Source of the DNA: Synergistaceae bacterium UBA1358
GTDB taxonomy: Bacteria; Synergistota; Synergistia; Synergistales; Synergistaceae
Assembly (NCBI GenBank): GCA_002306075.1
Contig: DBRW01000035.1
Span: 41,564-105,563 of the forward strand
Direction of reading: 5' to 3'
Length of the DNA: 64,000 nucleotides
The translations under genes and the position numbers were made by a program. Below the pieces are notes generated by a model. The model was not told the DNA's origin. It searched no databases and was given only the letters and a program-made list of their open reading frames with translations. Positions 25,921-35,010 of the stretch are shown here, one piece after another. The stretch's first letter is position 1; the number at the start of each line of letters is the position of its first letter.

Positions 25921-26538
25921 ATGACTAACAGCTGTCAGAGAAGGATAGGCATCATGGGAGGCACCTTCGATCCTATACACTACGGTCACCTCAGAGCCGC
26001 AGACGAGGCCCATGCAGCTTTTGGCCTTTCTGAAGTGATCTTCGTCCCTACCGGGCAGCCTCCCCACAAAGCGGGGGAGAGGGTCTCTTCCGTGGAAGAC
26101 AGATATATGATGACGGTACTTGCGACAGTCGACTGCCCGTATTTTTCGGTATCCAGGATAGAGATCGACAAGACCGGCAAAAGCTATACCATAGACACGC
26201 TGAGACAGCTCAAATCAATGCCGGAATACCGGGACACGGAATTCTACTTCATAACTGGGCTGGACGCTGTGCTCGACATCGTATCATGGAAAAACCCCGA
26301 AGAAATAATGAGCTTGTGTAAATTTGTGGCTGTCAGCAGATATGGATATACTCACAGCAGGATGCAGGAACTGCCCGAAGATCTAAGGTCAGCAATAATA
26401 CCGCTTGAGATCCCGCTTCTTGCGATATCAAGTACGGGGCTGAGGGAGAGAGTAAGGATGAACAGGAGCATAAGGTTCCTTGTCCCTCCGTCCGTCGAAC
26501 ACTTTATCAGAAAAAAGTCCCTGTACAGCAGCATCTGA
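25921..26538 (+). CDS. nadD: Nicotinate-nucleotide adenylyltransferase
   Basis: Forms nicotinate adenine dinucleotide from NaMN and ATP in NAD synthesis. The 205-residue nucleotidyltransferase has GIMGGTFDPIHYGHLRAA (the HxGH motif as HYGH), PTGQPPHK and the C-terminal ISSTGLRERVR (the SxTxxR motif). With nadK in the same run, two steps of NAD(P) metabolism lie within 6 kb. It sits 21 bp after obgE. Confidence 0.95.
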   Translation: MTNSCQRRIGIMGGTFDPIHYGHLRAADEAHAAFGLSEVIFVPTGQPPHKAGERVSSVEDRYMMTVLATVDCPYFSVSRIEIDKTGKSYTIDTLRQLKSMPEYRDTEFYFITGLDAVLDIVSWKNPEEIMSLCKFVAVSRYGYTHSRMQELPEDLRSAIIPLEIPLLAISSTGLRERVRMNRSIRFLVPPSVEHFIRKKSLYSSI

Positions 26539-26564
26539 TGCCATCATGGAGGTAAATGTCTTTG

Positions 26565-27965
26565 ATGAAACGTTATAAATCGATCTTAACAGTCGTGGCG
26601 ATAGCGATACTGGGAATAGCCGCAGGTGCGGGGATCAAGGTCTATTCCATACTTCATACGAAATCAGCAGACATACTCGATGCGATCGAGAGTTCTATAG
26701 ACAGCGGCAGCGCGCAGTACGCCGAACTGAAGGAGCAGGGGAGATTCAACATCCTCATAATGGGAGAGGATGACGTAGAGGGTTCAAGGCGCTCCGACAC
26801 GGTGCTCTTCGCCACCGTCGACATCGATGACAAGAACATGAGGATACTCTCCCTTCCCAGGGACACGAGGGTACAGATCCCCGGACACGGCGTCCAGAAG
26901 CTCAACCATGCGTTTGCGTACGGAGGGCCGGACCTTCTCAAGGCTACCGTAGAAAAGTACCTCGGACAGCCGATCCTTTACTATGTGGTGATAGACTACA
27001 ACAGCTTTCCGGCAGTGGTGGACATCCTCGGCGGGGTAGAGATAAACGTCGAGAAAAGGATGAGATATGTAGACAGGGCCGGCAAGCTTGACATCAACAT
27101 CCAGCCCGGCCTTCAGACGATGGACGGAAAAACGGCGCTGCATTATGTCAGGTTCAGGAAGGACGCGCTCGGGGACATCGGAAGGGTCCACAGGCAGCAG
27201 CAGTTCATCAAGGCTCTCCTGAAAAAAGTCTACGATCCCAGGATACTTCCCAAGATCCCGGAACTTACGGCACAGATGATGAAGCTCTTCAAGACGGACA
27301 TATCTCCGGCTCTGGCCATACAGCTGGCAGGTTTCGCCCAGAACGAGCTCGGCAGGGAAAGGATATTCTTTTCGACCCTCCACGGTCAGGCTGCGACGGT
27401 AAACAACCTCAGCTACTGGATAGGGGATACCAAGGCCGCCAACGAGTTCCTCAACGCTCCGCTCGAGATGCTTATTTCGGGCGACGTAGCGGAAAACAGG
27501 AACACAAACAATTTTGCGGGCCTCTCCCTGTCATATTCATCGGCAGCAGACGAAAACGGAAACGGGAAGGCATCCGGAACCGAGAAAAAGCCCGGGCAGG
27601 TCATGAAGAAAGACGAGCTTTTAGACCTCGTAAGATCCATGCCGGAATCGATAGCGGTGCTCAACGGATCCGGCAAAGCCGGACTGAGCGGCGAGATAGC
27701 CACCAGACTGCAGAAGATAGGCATCGAAGTGGTGATGTCGGCAAATGCAAAGCACTTCGACTACAAAAGCAGCAACATAGTATACCCGATAAACGCGAAG
27801 CCTGAAGTCGTTGAAACTGCAAAGATACTCGGCAAACTGCTCGACATACCTTCATCCCTGATAAGATCGAACAACCAGGCGTTCTATCCTTCGGTCATAA
27901 TCGGGCATGACAACCAGAAACTGATGAGCCGCATTGACAAACTTATCGAGATAAGCACACAATAG
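26565..27965 (+). CDS. LytR-CpsA-Psr family protein with LytR_C domain
   Basis: Family of membrane-anchored phosphotransferases that move lipid-linked glycopolymers to peptidoglycan. The 466-residue protein has one N-terminal membrane helix (residues 6-26), the LCP domain with RRSDTVLFATVD, LPRDTRVQIPGHG, KLNHAFAYGG and the arginines of DIGRVHRQQQF, then a linker (about 320-345) and a C-terminal LytR_C domain (IAVLNGSGKAGLSGEIA). An ATG at 26556 lies only 3 nt after GGAGG; TTG 26562 or ATG 26565 have better spacing. In diderm Synergistota the acceptor polymer is unknown. It lies between nadD and rsfS. Confidence 0.85.
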   Translation: MKRYKSILTVVAIAILGIAAGAGIKVYSILHTKSADILDAIESSIDSGSAQYAELKEQGRFNILIMGEDDVEGSRRSDTVLFATVDIDDKNMRILSLPRDTRVQIPGHGVQKLNHAFAYGGPDLLKATVEKYLGQPILYYVVIDYNSFPAVVDILGGVEINVEKRMRYVDRAGKLDINIQPGLQTMDGKTALHYVRFRKDALGDIGRVHRQQQFIKALLKKVYDPRILPKIPELTAQMMKLFKTDISPALAIQLAGFAQNELGRERIFFSTLHGQAATVNNLSYWIGDTKAANEFLNAPLEMLISGDVAENRNTNNFAGLSLSYSSAADENGNGKASGTEKKPGQVMKKDELLDLVRSMPESIAVLNGSGKAGLSGEIATRLQKIGIEVVMSANAKHFDYKSSNIVYPINAKPEVVETAKILGKLLDIPSSLIRSNNQAFYPSVIIGHDNQKLMSRIDKLIEISTQ

Positions 27966-28016
27966 CACATGGGACATTACACATTTTATTCAGGAGAAGG
28001 CGGGGCGAAAACTTTA

Positions 28017-28391
28017 ATGACATCGTCAAAAGCTGCGACAGAGGAGTTCTACGAACAATATAAGCCGCTGGTGGACGCGCTGCTGGATAAGCATGCGCTG
28101 GAGGTAACGGTGCACGACCTAAGCGAGGTCTCAGGTTTCACCGAGGCTTTCATCGTCGCGATCGCACGTTCGGATCTTCATGCAAAGACCCTGCGCGACA
28201 CCGCAAGCGAAAAGCTTGACGAAATGAGGCTTCCACATAAGATCGAGGGCGAGGAGAGCACCCGCTGGTGTCTGATGGACGCAGGACACCTGGTGGTAAA
28301 TATCCTCAGCAGAGAGGGCCGTGACTACTACAGGCTCGATTCGCTCTGGGGAGACGCCCCGGCACTGAAATTCAGCGATCAGGACGAATAA
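28017..28391 (+). CDS. rsfS: Ribosomal silencing factor RsfS (YbeB/Iojap)
   Basis: Binds L14 on the free large subunit and blocks subunit joining when nutrients fall. About 124 residues: VTVHDLSEVSGFTEAFIVAIARSD, then AKTLRDTASEKLDE, and WCLMDAGHLVVNILSREGRDYYRLDSLWGDAP, the typical strand pattern (quoted in parts). The frame is open back to an ATG at 27969, but that has no ribosome binding site and would add 16 unusual residues. Neither start has a strong Shine-Dalgarno. The nadD-LCP-rsfS order is common. Confidence 0.9.
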   Translation: MTSSKAATEEFYEQYKPLVDALLDKHALEVTVHDLSEVSGFTEAFIVAIARSDLHAKTLRDTASEKLDEMRLPHKIEGEESTRWCLMDAGHLVVNILSREGRDYYRLDSLWGDAPALKFSDQDE

Positions 28392-28410
28392 CGACATAAG
28401 AGGCAAAGCT

Positions 28411-28785
28411 ATGAGCTGCATCTTTTGTGAAATAAATGACTATATACTGGACAACGAACTGGCATACGCGGTCTTTGACAAGATGCCCGTCAACAAGGGG
28501 CACATGCTCTTTATGACGAAGAGACACGTCGAAAACTTCTTCGACATAACAAAGGAAGAGCGCGAGGCCATCTTCGACCTTATCGACGAGGCCAGGCTCA
28601 TGCTCGACCAGGTATATTCGCCGGAGGGCTACAACATCGGGGTGAACTGCGGAAAAGTTTCCGGACAGTCGGTCATGCATGTCCATGTACATCTGATACC
28701 CAGATATTCGGGGGACACAGTATCTCCAAACGGCGGAGTCAGAGGCGTCATTCCGGAAAAAATGAAGTATAAAGAGCAAAAATAA
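28411..28785 (+). CDS. HIT family hydrolase
   Basis: Histidine-triad nucleotide-binding protein that hydrolyses AMP-linked substrates such as dinucleoside polyphosphates. The 124-residue protein begins SCIFCEIND, with two Cys that often hold zinc in this subfamily, and ends with the triad SVMHVHVHLIPRY followed by GGVRGVIPEK. It starts 19 bp after rsfS with an AGAGG ribosome binding site. It is the last gene of the plus-strand run and faces tpiA. Confidence 0.92.
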   Translation: MSCIFCEINDYILDNELAYAVFDKMPVNKGHMLFMTKRHVENFFDITKEEREAIFDLIDEARLMLDQVYSPEGYNIGVNCGKVSGQSVMHVHVHLIPRYSGDTVSPNGGVRGVIPEKMKYKEQK

Positions 28786-28873
28786 ATAATGTCCTATAAT
28801 ATATCTTATGTGACCTTAATGAAATCTTGACCTATTATAAGTCGAGGTGTAAATATACCTCCCGATATAAGTT

Positions 28874-28911
28874 ATGCCCCTCTGCGTCGATCTACGCGAG
28901 GGGCATTTTTT
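28874..28911 (+). terminator. Rho-independent terminator of the plus-strand run
   Basis: ATGCCCCTC (28874-28882) pairs with GAGGGGCAT (28898-28906). GCGT/ACGC extends the stem inward, and six T follow (28906-28911). The region 28786-28873 before it is AT-rich and holds no gene. Confidence 0.85.
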
Positions 28912-28952
28912 CATCTTATATAAATTGGAGCTGATCTTTTATTATCTCTTTA

Positions 28953-29741
28953 TTATTGAACTGCGGCCTTCACGATCGCGAGGAAACTGTCGGGTCTCAG
29001 TGAAGCACCTCCGACAAGAACTCCGTCGATGTCGTTCATTGAGAGTATCGAGGCAGTGTTTTCCGGTTTTACGCTTCCGCCGTACAGTATGATCGTCTTG
29101 TATGATATCCCTTCGCCAAACGTGTCAGCGATAAGTTTTCTGATGAATGCGCAGACCTCCTGGGCATCCTCGCTGCTGGCGGTTTTGCCTGTGCCGATAG
29201 CCCAGACCGGCTCGTATGCGACTATTATCTTTTCGGCGACATCCTTGCCGTCCATCGATTTCAGCCCCGACAGAAGCTGTTTTCTTATCACGTCGAATGT
29301 TGCCCCAGACTCGCGTTCCTCAAGCAGCTCCCCGACACAGAAAACCGGTCTCAGTCCCTCTTCAAGGGCCATTTTCAGCTTATTGTGAAGTTCTTCACTT
29401 GTTTCGCGGAATATATGTCTGCGCTCGCTGTGTCCTATGATCACATGGGTACAGCCGACTTCTTTGAGCATTGGGGCCGAAACTTCACCCGTGAATGCTC
29501 CGCTTTTTTCCCAGTGCATGTTTTGCGCGCCTATGATGAGATGAGAGCTCCCCTTCCCCACTGACGCGGCAGAGAGCGAAACAAAGGGGGCAAATATTGC
29601 GACTTCCATCATCCCCCTGTCTATATTTGAGGAGATACCGGCATCCGAGGTCAGTTTCGGCACAAAATCAGACATGAACTCCGCGGTCGCAGCCGGTCCG
29701 TTGAACATTTTCCAGTTTCCCGCAATAAATCTTCTTCGCAT
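28953..29741 (-). CDS. tpiA: Triosephosphate isomerase
   Basis: Interconverts dihydroxyacetone phosphate and glyceraldehyde-3-phosphate. The 262-residue TIM barrel has FIAGNWKMF with the catalytic Lys, IGHSERRHIF with the catalytic His, and AYEPVWAIGTGKTAS with the catalytic Glu and flexible loop. A frame goes back to 29765, but ATG 29741 has AAGGAGG 9 nt upstream. It is last in gap-pgk-tpiA, separated from pgk by a hairpin. Confidence 0.95.
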   Translation of the reverse strand: MRRRFIAGNWKMFNGPAATAEFMSDFVPKLTSDAGISSNIDRGMMEVAIFAPFVSLSAASVGKGSSHLIIGAQNMHWEKSGAFTGEVSAPMLKEVGCTHVIIGHSERRHIFRETSEELHNKLKMALEEGLRPVFCVGELLEERESGATFDVIRKQLLSGLKSMDGKDVAEKIIVAYEPVWAIGTGKTASSEDAQEVCAFIRKLIADTFGEGISYKTIILYGGSVKPENTASILSMNDIDGVLVGGASLRPDSFLAIVKAAVQ

Positions 29742-29763
29742 CTTCCGATCCTCCTTGATATAC

Positions 29764-29802
29764 AAAAAAGCGGCTTCGGAAGATATCAGTCTCCAAAGCC
29801 GC
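29764..29802 (-). terminator. Intra-operon hairpin with T-run between pgk and tpiA
   Basis: On the minus strand GCGGCTT (29802-29796) pairs with AAGCCGC (29776-29770) around a loop that can itself pair further, followed by TTTTTT (29769-29764). It lies just upstream of the tpiA ribosome binding site. It may lower tpiA transcription relative to pgk or act as an mRNA-end stabiliser. Confidence 0.65.
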
Positions 29803-29815
29803 CTTTATACCCATA

Positions 29816-31003
29816 TTACCTGATCATGTACGGTTCTATTCCGGGCAGTATTTTACCTTCAAAGAACTCAAGGCTTGCTCCCCCGCCTGTAGAAACATGA
29901 GATACCTTGTCATCCAGGCCGAACTTGGCGATCGCAGCCGCGGAGTCCCCTCCGCCGACGACCGTGAAGGATCCGGCCCGGGTCGCCTTTTCCAGCGCTC
30001 TGGCTACAGCCTCAGTCCCTTTTGAGAACGCGGGCATCTCAAATACTCCCATCGGTCCGTTCCAGAGAACGGTCTTTGAAGAGAGGATGACGTCCGTGAA
30101 AGCCTCAGCGGTCTTCGGGCCTATATCGAGCCCCATCTTGTCTGAGGGGATAGCATCGACAGATACATGCGCCCACGGTGAATCGGCCCTGAACTCGTCG
30201 GCAACTATGACATCGGTCGGAAGGAGTATCCTTACGCCCAGCTTTTCTGCCTCATCAAGCATCCTGGAAGCAAACTCGACCTTGTCTTCTTCGCAGAGAG
30301 ACTTGCCGATCTCGAGCCCTTTCGCCTTGAAGAAGGTGAAGGCCATTCCTCCGCCGATAAGTATCGTGTCCGCTTTTTTCAGCATGTTCTCGACGACGGC
30401 GATCTTATCGGATACCTTTGCTCCGCCAAGTATCAGAACGAAAGGCTTTTTCGGGTCGTCGCGCACTGTCCCGAGCATCTCTGTCTCTTTCTCGATCAGA
30501 AGCCCCGCAAACGACGGAAGGACCTCTGCCACCGCCCTTGTCGAAGCATGGGCCCTGTGAGCGGCGCTGAACGCGTCCATGACAAAGAGATCGAAGTTCT
30601 CCGCCAGTTTTTTGGCGAAATCCATGTCATTTTTTTCTTCTTCCGGATGGAACCTTACGTTCTCAAGCAGAAGGACTTCGTTGCCCCAGTCCGACGTCGC
30701 TTTTCTTACGTCGGGACCGATGCACTCGGGGACAAAACGGACATCCCATCCGGTTATGTTCGCAAGTTCATCTCCGACGGGCCTGAGCGAGTATTTCATA
30801 TCCGCCGTACCCTTCGGCCTGCCCAGGTGGGAAATAAGGGCCACCTTCGCCCCTGCTGCCTTAAGGGCCCTCAGCGTGGGAAGGTGTGCGCAGATCCTTG
30901 TCGGGTCGGCGACTTTACCGTCTGAAAGGGGCACGTTCAGATCGACCCTCACCAAAACCTTTTTTCCGGTGACATCACCGGGCAAAAAAGTTTTAAGTTT
31001 CAT
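29816..31003 (-). CDS. pgk: Phosphoglycerate kinase
   Basis: Makes ATP from 1,3-bisphosphoglycerate in lower glycolysis. The 395-residue protein has KVLVRVDLNVPLSDG at the start, HLGRPKG, LILGGAKVSDKI, the nucleotide loop LIGGGMAFTF and the C-terminal GGGDSAAAIAKFG and HVSTGGGASLEFFEG. It lies 4 bp after gap in a compact operon. The length is typical and no fused isomerase is seen. Confidence 0.97.
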   Translation of the reverse strand: MKLKTFLPGDVTGKKVLVRVDLNVPLSDGKVADPTRICAHLPTLRALKAAGAKVALISHLGRPKGTADMKYSLRPVGDELANITGWDVRFVPECIGPDVRKATSDWGNEVLLLENVRFHPEEEKNDMDFAKKLAENFDLFVMDAFSAAHRAHASTRAVAEVLPSFAGLLIEKETEMLGTVRDDPKKPFVLILGGAKVSDKIAVVENMLKKADTILIGGGMAFTFFKAKGLEIGKSLCEEDKVEFASRMLDEAEKLGVRILLPTDVIVADEFRADSPWAHVSVDAIPSDKMGLDIGPKTAEAFTDVILSSKTVLWNGPMGVFEMPAFSKGTEAVARALEKATRAGSFTVVGGGDSAAAIAKFGLDDKVSHVSTGGGASLEFFEGKILPGIEPYMIR

Positions 31004-31007
31004 AAGG

Positions 31008-32030
31008 TTACAGCCCCTTTGATAAGATATACTCTGCCAGATCTATCACCCTGTTGCTGTACGCCCACTCGTTGTCGTACCACGAGAGGATCTTTACCAT
31101 CTTGTCGCCCATTACCATAGTGTGCCTCGGCGCAAAGATCGAGGAGCGCGGATCGCCCACAAAGTCCATTGATACGAGGTCATCGGGTTCGTAACCAAGG
31201 ATCCCCTTCAGTGGACCTTCGGCGTACTCCTTCATCGCCGCGTTGACATCGTCGGCAGTCACAGCCTTTTCAAGGATCACCGTGAGGTCTACGACCGAGA
31301 CGTCCGGGGTCGGCACGCGCAGCGCAAAACCGTTAAGTTTTCCCTTAAGCTCCGGCATTACTTCGGAGATCGCCTTCGCGGCTCCCGTCGTCGTCGGGAT
31401 GATGGAAAGAGCCGCCGCCCTTCCGCGGGAAGGAGTCGACTTGTGCGGGAAGTCGAGGGTCACCTGGTCGTTCGTATATGCGTGGATCGTGTTCATAAGT
31501 CCCTCTACGATGCCGAACTTTTCATGAAGGACCTTGCATACCGGGGCAAGGCAGTTTGTGGTGCAGGAGGCATTCGATATGACATTGTGCTTCGCCGGGT
31601 CATATATCCCCTCATTTACGCCCATAACGATCGTCGCATCCTGGTTTTTGGCCGGTGCCGAAATGATGACCTTTCTGGCTCCCGCCGCTATGTGCGCCTT
31701 TGCCGCATTTGCGTCGGTGAAGCGGCCGGTGCTTTCGATCACGAGGTCCACGCCGAGTTCTTTCCACGGCAGTTTCGCGGGATCGGGCTCAGCAACAGCC
31801 TTTATTCTTTTGCCGTTCACGACAAGACAGTCTCCGTCTACGGAAACTTCACCGGGGAAACGGCGGAACACTGAGTCATACTTCAGGAGATATGCAAGGG
31901 ATGCCGGCGGTGTCAGATCGTTTACTGCCACGATCTCAAAGAGATTGTCCTTTCCGTTCATGAAGAAGGAACGGAGCGAAAGACGCCCAATTCGTCCAAA
32001 ACCGTTGATTGCAACCTTGTACTTAGCCAT
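31008..32030 (-). CDS. gap: Type I glyceraldehyde-3-phosphate dehydrogenase
   Basis: NAD-dependent phosphorylating enzyme of glycolysis. The 340-residue protein has [16 protein letters not shown] (NAD loop), the active-site [12 protein letters not shown] with the catalytic Cys, and [20 protein letters not shown] C-terminus as [22 protein letters not shown] precedes the ATG. First gene of gap-pgk-tpiA; its promoter region carries two palindromes (32056-32070 and 32131-32146). Confidence 0.97.
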   Translation of the reverse strand: MAKYKVAINGFGRIGRLSLRSFFMNGKDNLFEIVAVNDLTPPASLAYLLKYDSVFRRFPGEVSVDGDCLVVNGKRIKAVAEPDPAKLPWKELGVDLVIESTGRFTDANAAKAHIAAGARKVIISAPAKNQDATIVMGVNEGIYDPAKHNVISNASCTTNCLAPVCKVLHEKFGIVEGLMNTIHAYTNDQVTLDFPHKSTPSRGRAAALSIIPTTTGAAKAISEVMPELKGKLNGFALRVPTPDVSVVDLTVILEKAVTADDVNAAMKEYAEGPLKGILGYEPDDLVSMDFVGDPRSSIFAPRHTMVMGDKMVKILSWYDNEWAYSNRVIDLAEYILSKGL

Positions 32031-32055
32031 TAGTACTGCCTCCTTAAATTTTTGT

Positions 32056-32070
32056 CACAAATAATTTGTG
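32056..32070. promoter_or_regulatory. Palindrome in the gap 5' leader
   Basis: CACAAAT-A-ATTTGTG is a perfect 15-bp palindrome with a single central base, in the 5' leader of gap about 26 bp upstream of its ATG. It does not look like a terminator. It may be a second operator. Its sequence differs from the palindrome over the -35. Confidence 0.5.
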
Positions 32071-32106
32071 AATATTCGAGCATAAATCAATATTTGCTCT
32101 AAATTG

Positions 32107-32146
32107 ATTTTGCTACCATATGGCTTTAAAGTCAAATCGATTTGAC
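32107..32146 (-). promoter_or_regulatory. gap operon promoter with palindromic operator over the -35
   Basis: On the minus strand TTGACT (32135-32130) and CAAAAT (32112-32107) are 17 bp apart. A perfect 16-bp palindrome, GTCAAATCGATTTGAC (32131-32146), overlaps the -35 box, so a bound dimer would block RNA polymerase. This fits a glycolytic-operon repressor, but no regulator gene is nearby. Confidence 0.65.
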
Positions 32147-32151
32147 CCGCT

Positions 32152-34125
32152 TTACTCATCAAATTGCAGATTTTCGTGCAAAACCCTTAAAAGTTCTCCA
32201 AGTGCCATTGCACTCAGAACATCTCCGTGAGGCTTGTAGGGCATCATCCCGTCGAAGCACTCCGCTATGCCGCCCAGGCACCTGTGTCTGAGATGCGAAT
32301 TGAAGGGCCGCAGGAAGATCCATCCAAGTTCTGTCCTGGTCGGATTGTACTTAAGGAAAGCAGATATGAACTCACCGAGGAGCCAGGGCCACGCCATTCC
32401 GCGGAAACGGGCCTTCATCCTCTGGTCGAGCCTTCCTTCAGACCTTCCCTTGAACTTGTCCTGCCTCGGATCGAGCGTACGGAGGCCGTATGTGGTGTAA
32501 AGCTCGTCCCAGCAGATCCTTATCACGCCTCTCGCCATATCGTCCGTCAGAGGCGAGTACGGGAGCGAGACTGCAAATATCTGGTTCGGCCTGATCGCCG
32601 TGTCTTTCTCAGCGGCTGCGGGATCGATCCAGTCATAGAGGCATTTCTTGTCGGCGTACCAGAAGACCTCACGGAATGATGCTCCGCACTTCTCCGCCAT
32701 CTCCGCGTACTTCTTCGCAGCATCTGTGTCGCCGTCCGCCTCCGCGAATTTTTCGGAGACCTTCAGCGCGTTGTACCAAAGGGAGTTGACCTCTACAAAG
32801 TATCCCCTTCTGTGCACGACCGTCTCTCCGCCTGCGACTGCATCCATCCAGTGTCTCAGCGGATCGTCCGAGTTGACAGCGAGAAGCATGTTGTCTCCGC
32901 AGACAAGATCCAGGCGGTCTATCCCTGAGATGTAGCGGTCTGTGATCTTTCTTGCCGCTGACCTGATGTCTGCGTGCTCTTCCTTCATGCCGACATGTTT
33001 CACAAATTTATCGGCTGCGTAGACGAACCAGAGTCCGTTGTCCGCCGCCTCAAATATGCAGTTTCTGTCAGGCGCTATGCGTTCAGGCATGATCCAGTCG
33101 TTGTTCCCGCATATATCAGCCCAGATCCGGAGGGCCCTCTCCGCTATTTTTTCTCTTCCGGTGGCCAGAGTAAGTCCCGGCAGTGATACGAAAGTATCCC
33201 TGGCTTTGAACTCGACAGAGGGATAGCCTGTGTAGACAGGTGATACCGGATCGTCTCTGTCATCTATCAGATGGTAGGATGCTGCGATCATATCCTGTTC
33301 GGCACTGCTCAGCGCCGGAAGGTTGGCCTGCTCGAGAATATTTTCAAATCTCCCGGAGCACTCTTTTTCCGTCGAGAGTATCTCATCCATGGTCATCGTC
33401 ACAGGCTCGTCGGACAGGATCACGTAGAGTACGTCTCCCTCGGATATTTCACTGCTTATGTGTCCCGGAGACCACAGATGGTCGACCGACGGCGCCTCGG
33501 TGATGTCGTCCTGCTCATAGATGAGATTTTCGTACCAGAGTGGTTTGGAGTTCCAGGTGCCGGACGTTGCGCTGAAATAGCTCCTGTGTCCCTTTCCCTC
33601 TACGCCGATCGAGCTGCCGTCCTTTGATACTATTTCAAACTCTCCCTTGGCTGCCTCGGGGCAGACCTCGGAATTGATCCTGTGAGCAAAAAGCGGACGC
33701 AGATCGATACGGATCTTTTCTGGTGCGGCCAACAGTTCGTATTTGACTATCGTACACGCTTTTCCCTGTGGCATGAAAATTGATTTTTTGAGGAGGATGC
33801 TGTGTATCACGAACAACATGCTTGGAAATGGATTGCCTTGGTATTCCTGAAGATATCTGTATCCGTCAGGATAGACGAGATCTTTGTAGCGGTTTGTGGA
33901 AAGCTGATACTTTTTCTTTTCGTGGAATATCGTCTCTTCGATCTTGCTGACCAGCACCGAGTGCCTGGTCTCTCCCTCCGGGCGGACAACGAGGAGCCCA
34001 TGCTCTCTTCTTGTGTTGGCTCCTATGACCGTTGAGAATCCGTAGCTCCCCCGGCCGTTGGAGACAAGAAACTCCCTGCCCGCCCCCTTATCATAGGTGT
34101 TAACGTCTGCCTTTCCCAAATACAT
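32152..34125 (-). CDS. Glycogen debranching enzyme (amylo-alpha-1,6-glucosidase type)
   Basis: Removes alpha-1,6 branches of glycogen; the C-terminal (alpha/alpha)6 barrel carries the glucosidase. The 657-residue protein has the N-terminal GDE domain (FLVSNGRGSYGFSTVIGANTRREHGLLV) and C-terminal barrel segments such as VEVNSLWYNALKVSEKFAEA, RPNQIFAVSLPYSPL, YGLRTLD, GMAWPWLLGEFISAFL and the GGIAECFDG acid region. An ATG at 34134 is possible, but ATG 34125 has AGGGGG 9 nt upstream. Its start overlaps whiA by 26 bp. It is the last gene of the long minus array; no other glycogen gene is in the window. Confidence 0.88.
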   Translation of the reverse strand: MYLGKADVNTYDKGAGREFLVSNGRGSYGFSTVIGANTRREHGLLVVRPEGETRHSVLVSKIEETIFHEKKKYQLSTNRYKDLVYPDGYRYLQEYQGNPFPSMLFVIHSILLKKSIFMPQGKACTIVKYELLAAPEKIRIDLRPLFAHRINSEVCPEAAKGEFEIVSKDGSSIGVEGKGHRSYFSATSGTWNSKPLWYENLIYEQDDITEAPSVDHLWSPGHISSEISEGDVLYVILSDEPVTMTMDEILSTEKECSGRFENILEQANLPALSSAEQDMIAASYHLIDDRDDPVSPVYTGYPSVEFKARDTFVSLPGLTLATGREKIAERALRIWADICGNNDWIMPERIAPDRNCIFEAADNGLWFVYAADKFVKHVGMKEEHADIRSAARKITDRYISGIDRLDLVCGDNMLLAVNSDDPLRHWMDAVAGGETVVHRRGYFVEVNSLWYNALKVSEKFAEADGDTDAAKKYAEMAEKCGASFREVFWYADKKCLYDWIDPAAAEKDTAIRPNQIFAVSLPYSPLTDDMARGVIRICWDELYTTYGLRTLDPRQDKFKGRSEGRLDQRMKARFRGMAWPWLLGEFISAFLKYNPTRTELGWIFLRPFNSHLRHRCLGGIAECFDGMMPYKPHGDVLSAMALGELLRVLHENLQFDE

Positions 34126-35008
34126 TGGCACCATCCCCCTTCAACAGCTTATGCAATATTTTTTCGCATTTCCTCCACCTATATTCTACCGTACTTTTGC
34201 TTATAGGTCTCGGTAGATTTTGTCCCAGTTCCTTCAACGATATGCTTGGATTCCTTTTTCGCGCGAGTATAAGTTCCCTCAGGTCATCGGGAAGATCTTC
34301 GATGATACCCGCCTCTTCGAGTTCATTTATCAGCTTCATCTGTCTCTCCGCCGCTTCAAGCGTTTTGTTGATATTCGCCGAATCACAGTTCACGAGTTTG
34401 TTTGCCCTGCTTCTCATAGACCTGTAGATAGCCGTCTCCTCAAGTTCGAGGACAGTCCTGACAAAACCCAGCCTTGAAAGGAACGTCACTATCTGCTGCT
34501 GATCTCTCAGCATAAGTTCGAGCGTACAGCTTTTCTTTCTGACTCCCAGGCTGAAGCCGGCCGATCTCAGGATGCTCCTTATCCTGTCTGAGCTGTCGTT
34601 CCTTGCCGGCGGCCTGAGCACCAGATAATATCCTGTCTTGGGCATGTAAAGGGCTCCGCAGGCGCCCCACATGCCCCTGAGCCAGTTCCAGTTCCTCTTT
34701 TTGCGGGAGGAGGCCGATATTCTTTCAAAGATCATCTCCGTGACACCTGCGTCGACGGAGAACTGCATCCTCTTCTTCTGTTTATCTCCGTATATTATCT
34801 TTATGGATCCGAGCGGCTGATATTCCGATTCAGACCACAGCTTCATAAGTTTCCTCACGGCGAAGTACCTGCCCGAAGCAAACTCGTACTCCTCTCCCCT
34901 GTTCCTGCAGTTCAGTCCGTCCAGGATCCCGGCTATCTCATCCTCAACAGGGGGGACAGGCTGAAGGGAAGTCCACTCATCCCAGATCCTCCGGCTCAGA
35001 TCTTCCAT
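34100..35008 (-). CDS. whiA: DNA-binding protein WhiA
   Basis: Conserved regulator with a degenerate LAGLIDADG-type N-terminal fold and a C-terminal helix-turn-helix; controls division genes in Streptomyces and affects division in Bacillus. In 302 residues it has the R-G-M-W-G-A-C-G-A-L variant of the family's RGAFLAGG block, the diagnostic NKLVNCDSANINKTLEAAERQ, and the C-terminal ISLKELGQNLPRPISKSTVEYRW helix-turn-helix (quoted in parts). It lies in the rapZ-yvcK-whiA trio, 2 bp after yvcK. Its presence in a diderm lineage is of interest. Confidence 0.92.
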   Translation of the reverse strand: MEDLSRRIWDEWTSLQPVPPVEDEIAGILDGLNCRNRGEEYEFASGRYFAVRKLMKLWSESEYQPLGSIKIIYGDKQKKRMQFSVDAGVTEMIFERISASSRKKRNWNWLRGMWGACGALYMPKTGYYLVLRPPARNDSSDRIRSILRSAGFSLGVRKKSCTLELMLRDQQQIVTFLSRLGFVRTVLELEETAIYRSMRSRANKLVNCDSANINKTLEAAERQMKLINELEEAGIIEDLPDDLRELILARKRNPSISLKELGQNLPRPISKSTVEYRWRKCEKILHKLLKGDGANVFGKGRR

Positions 35009-35010
35009 CC

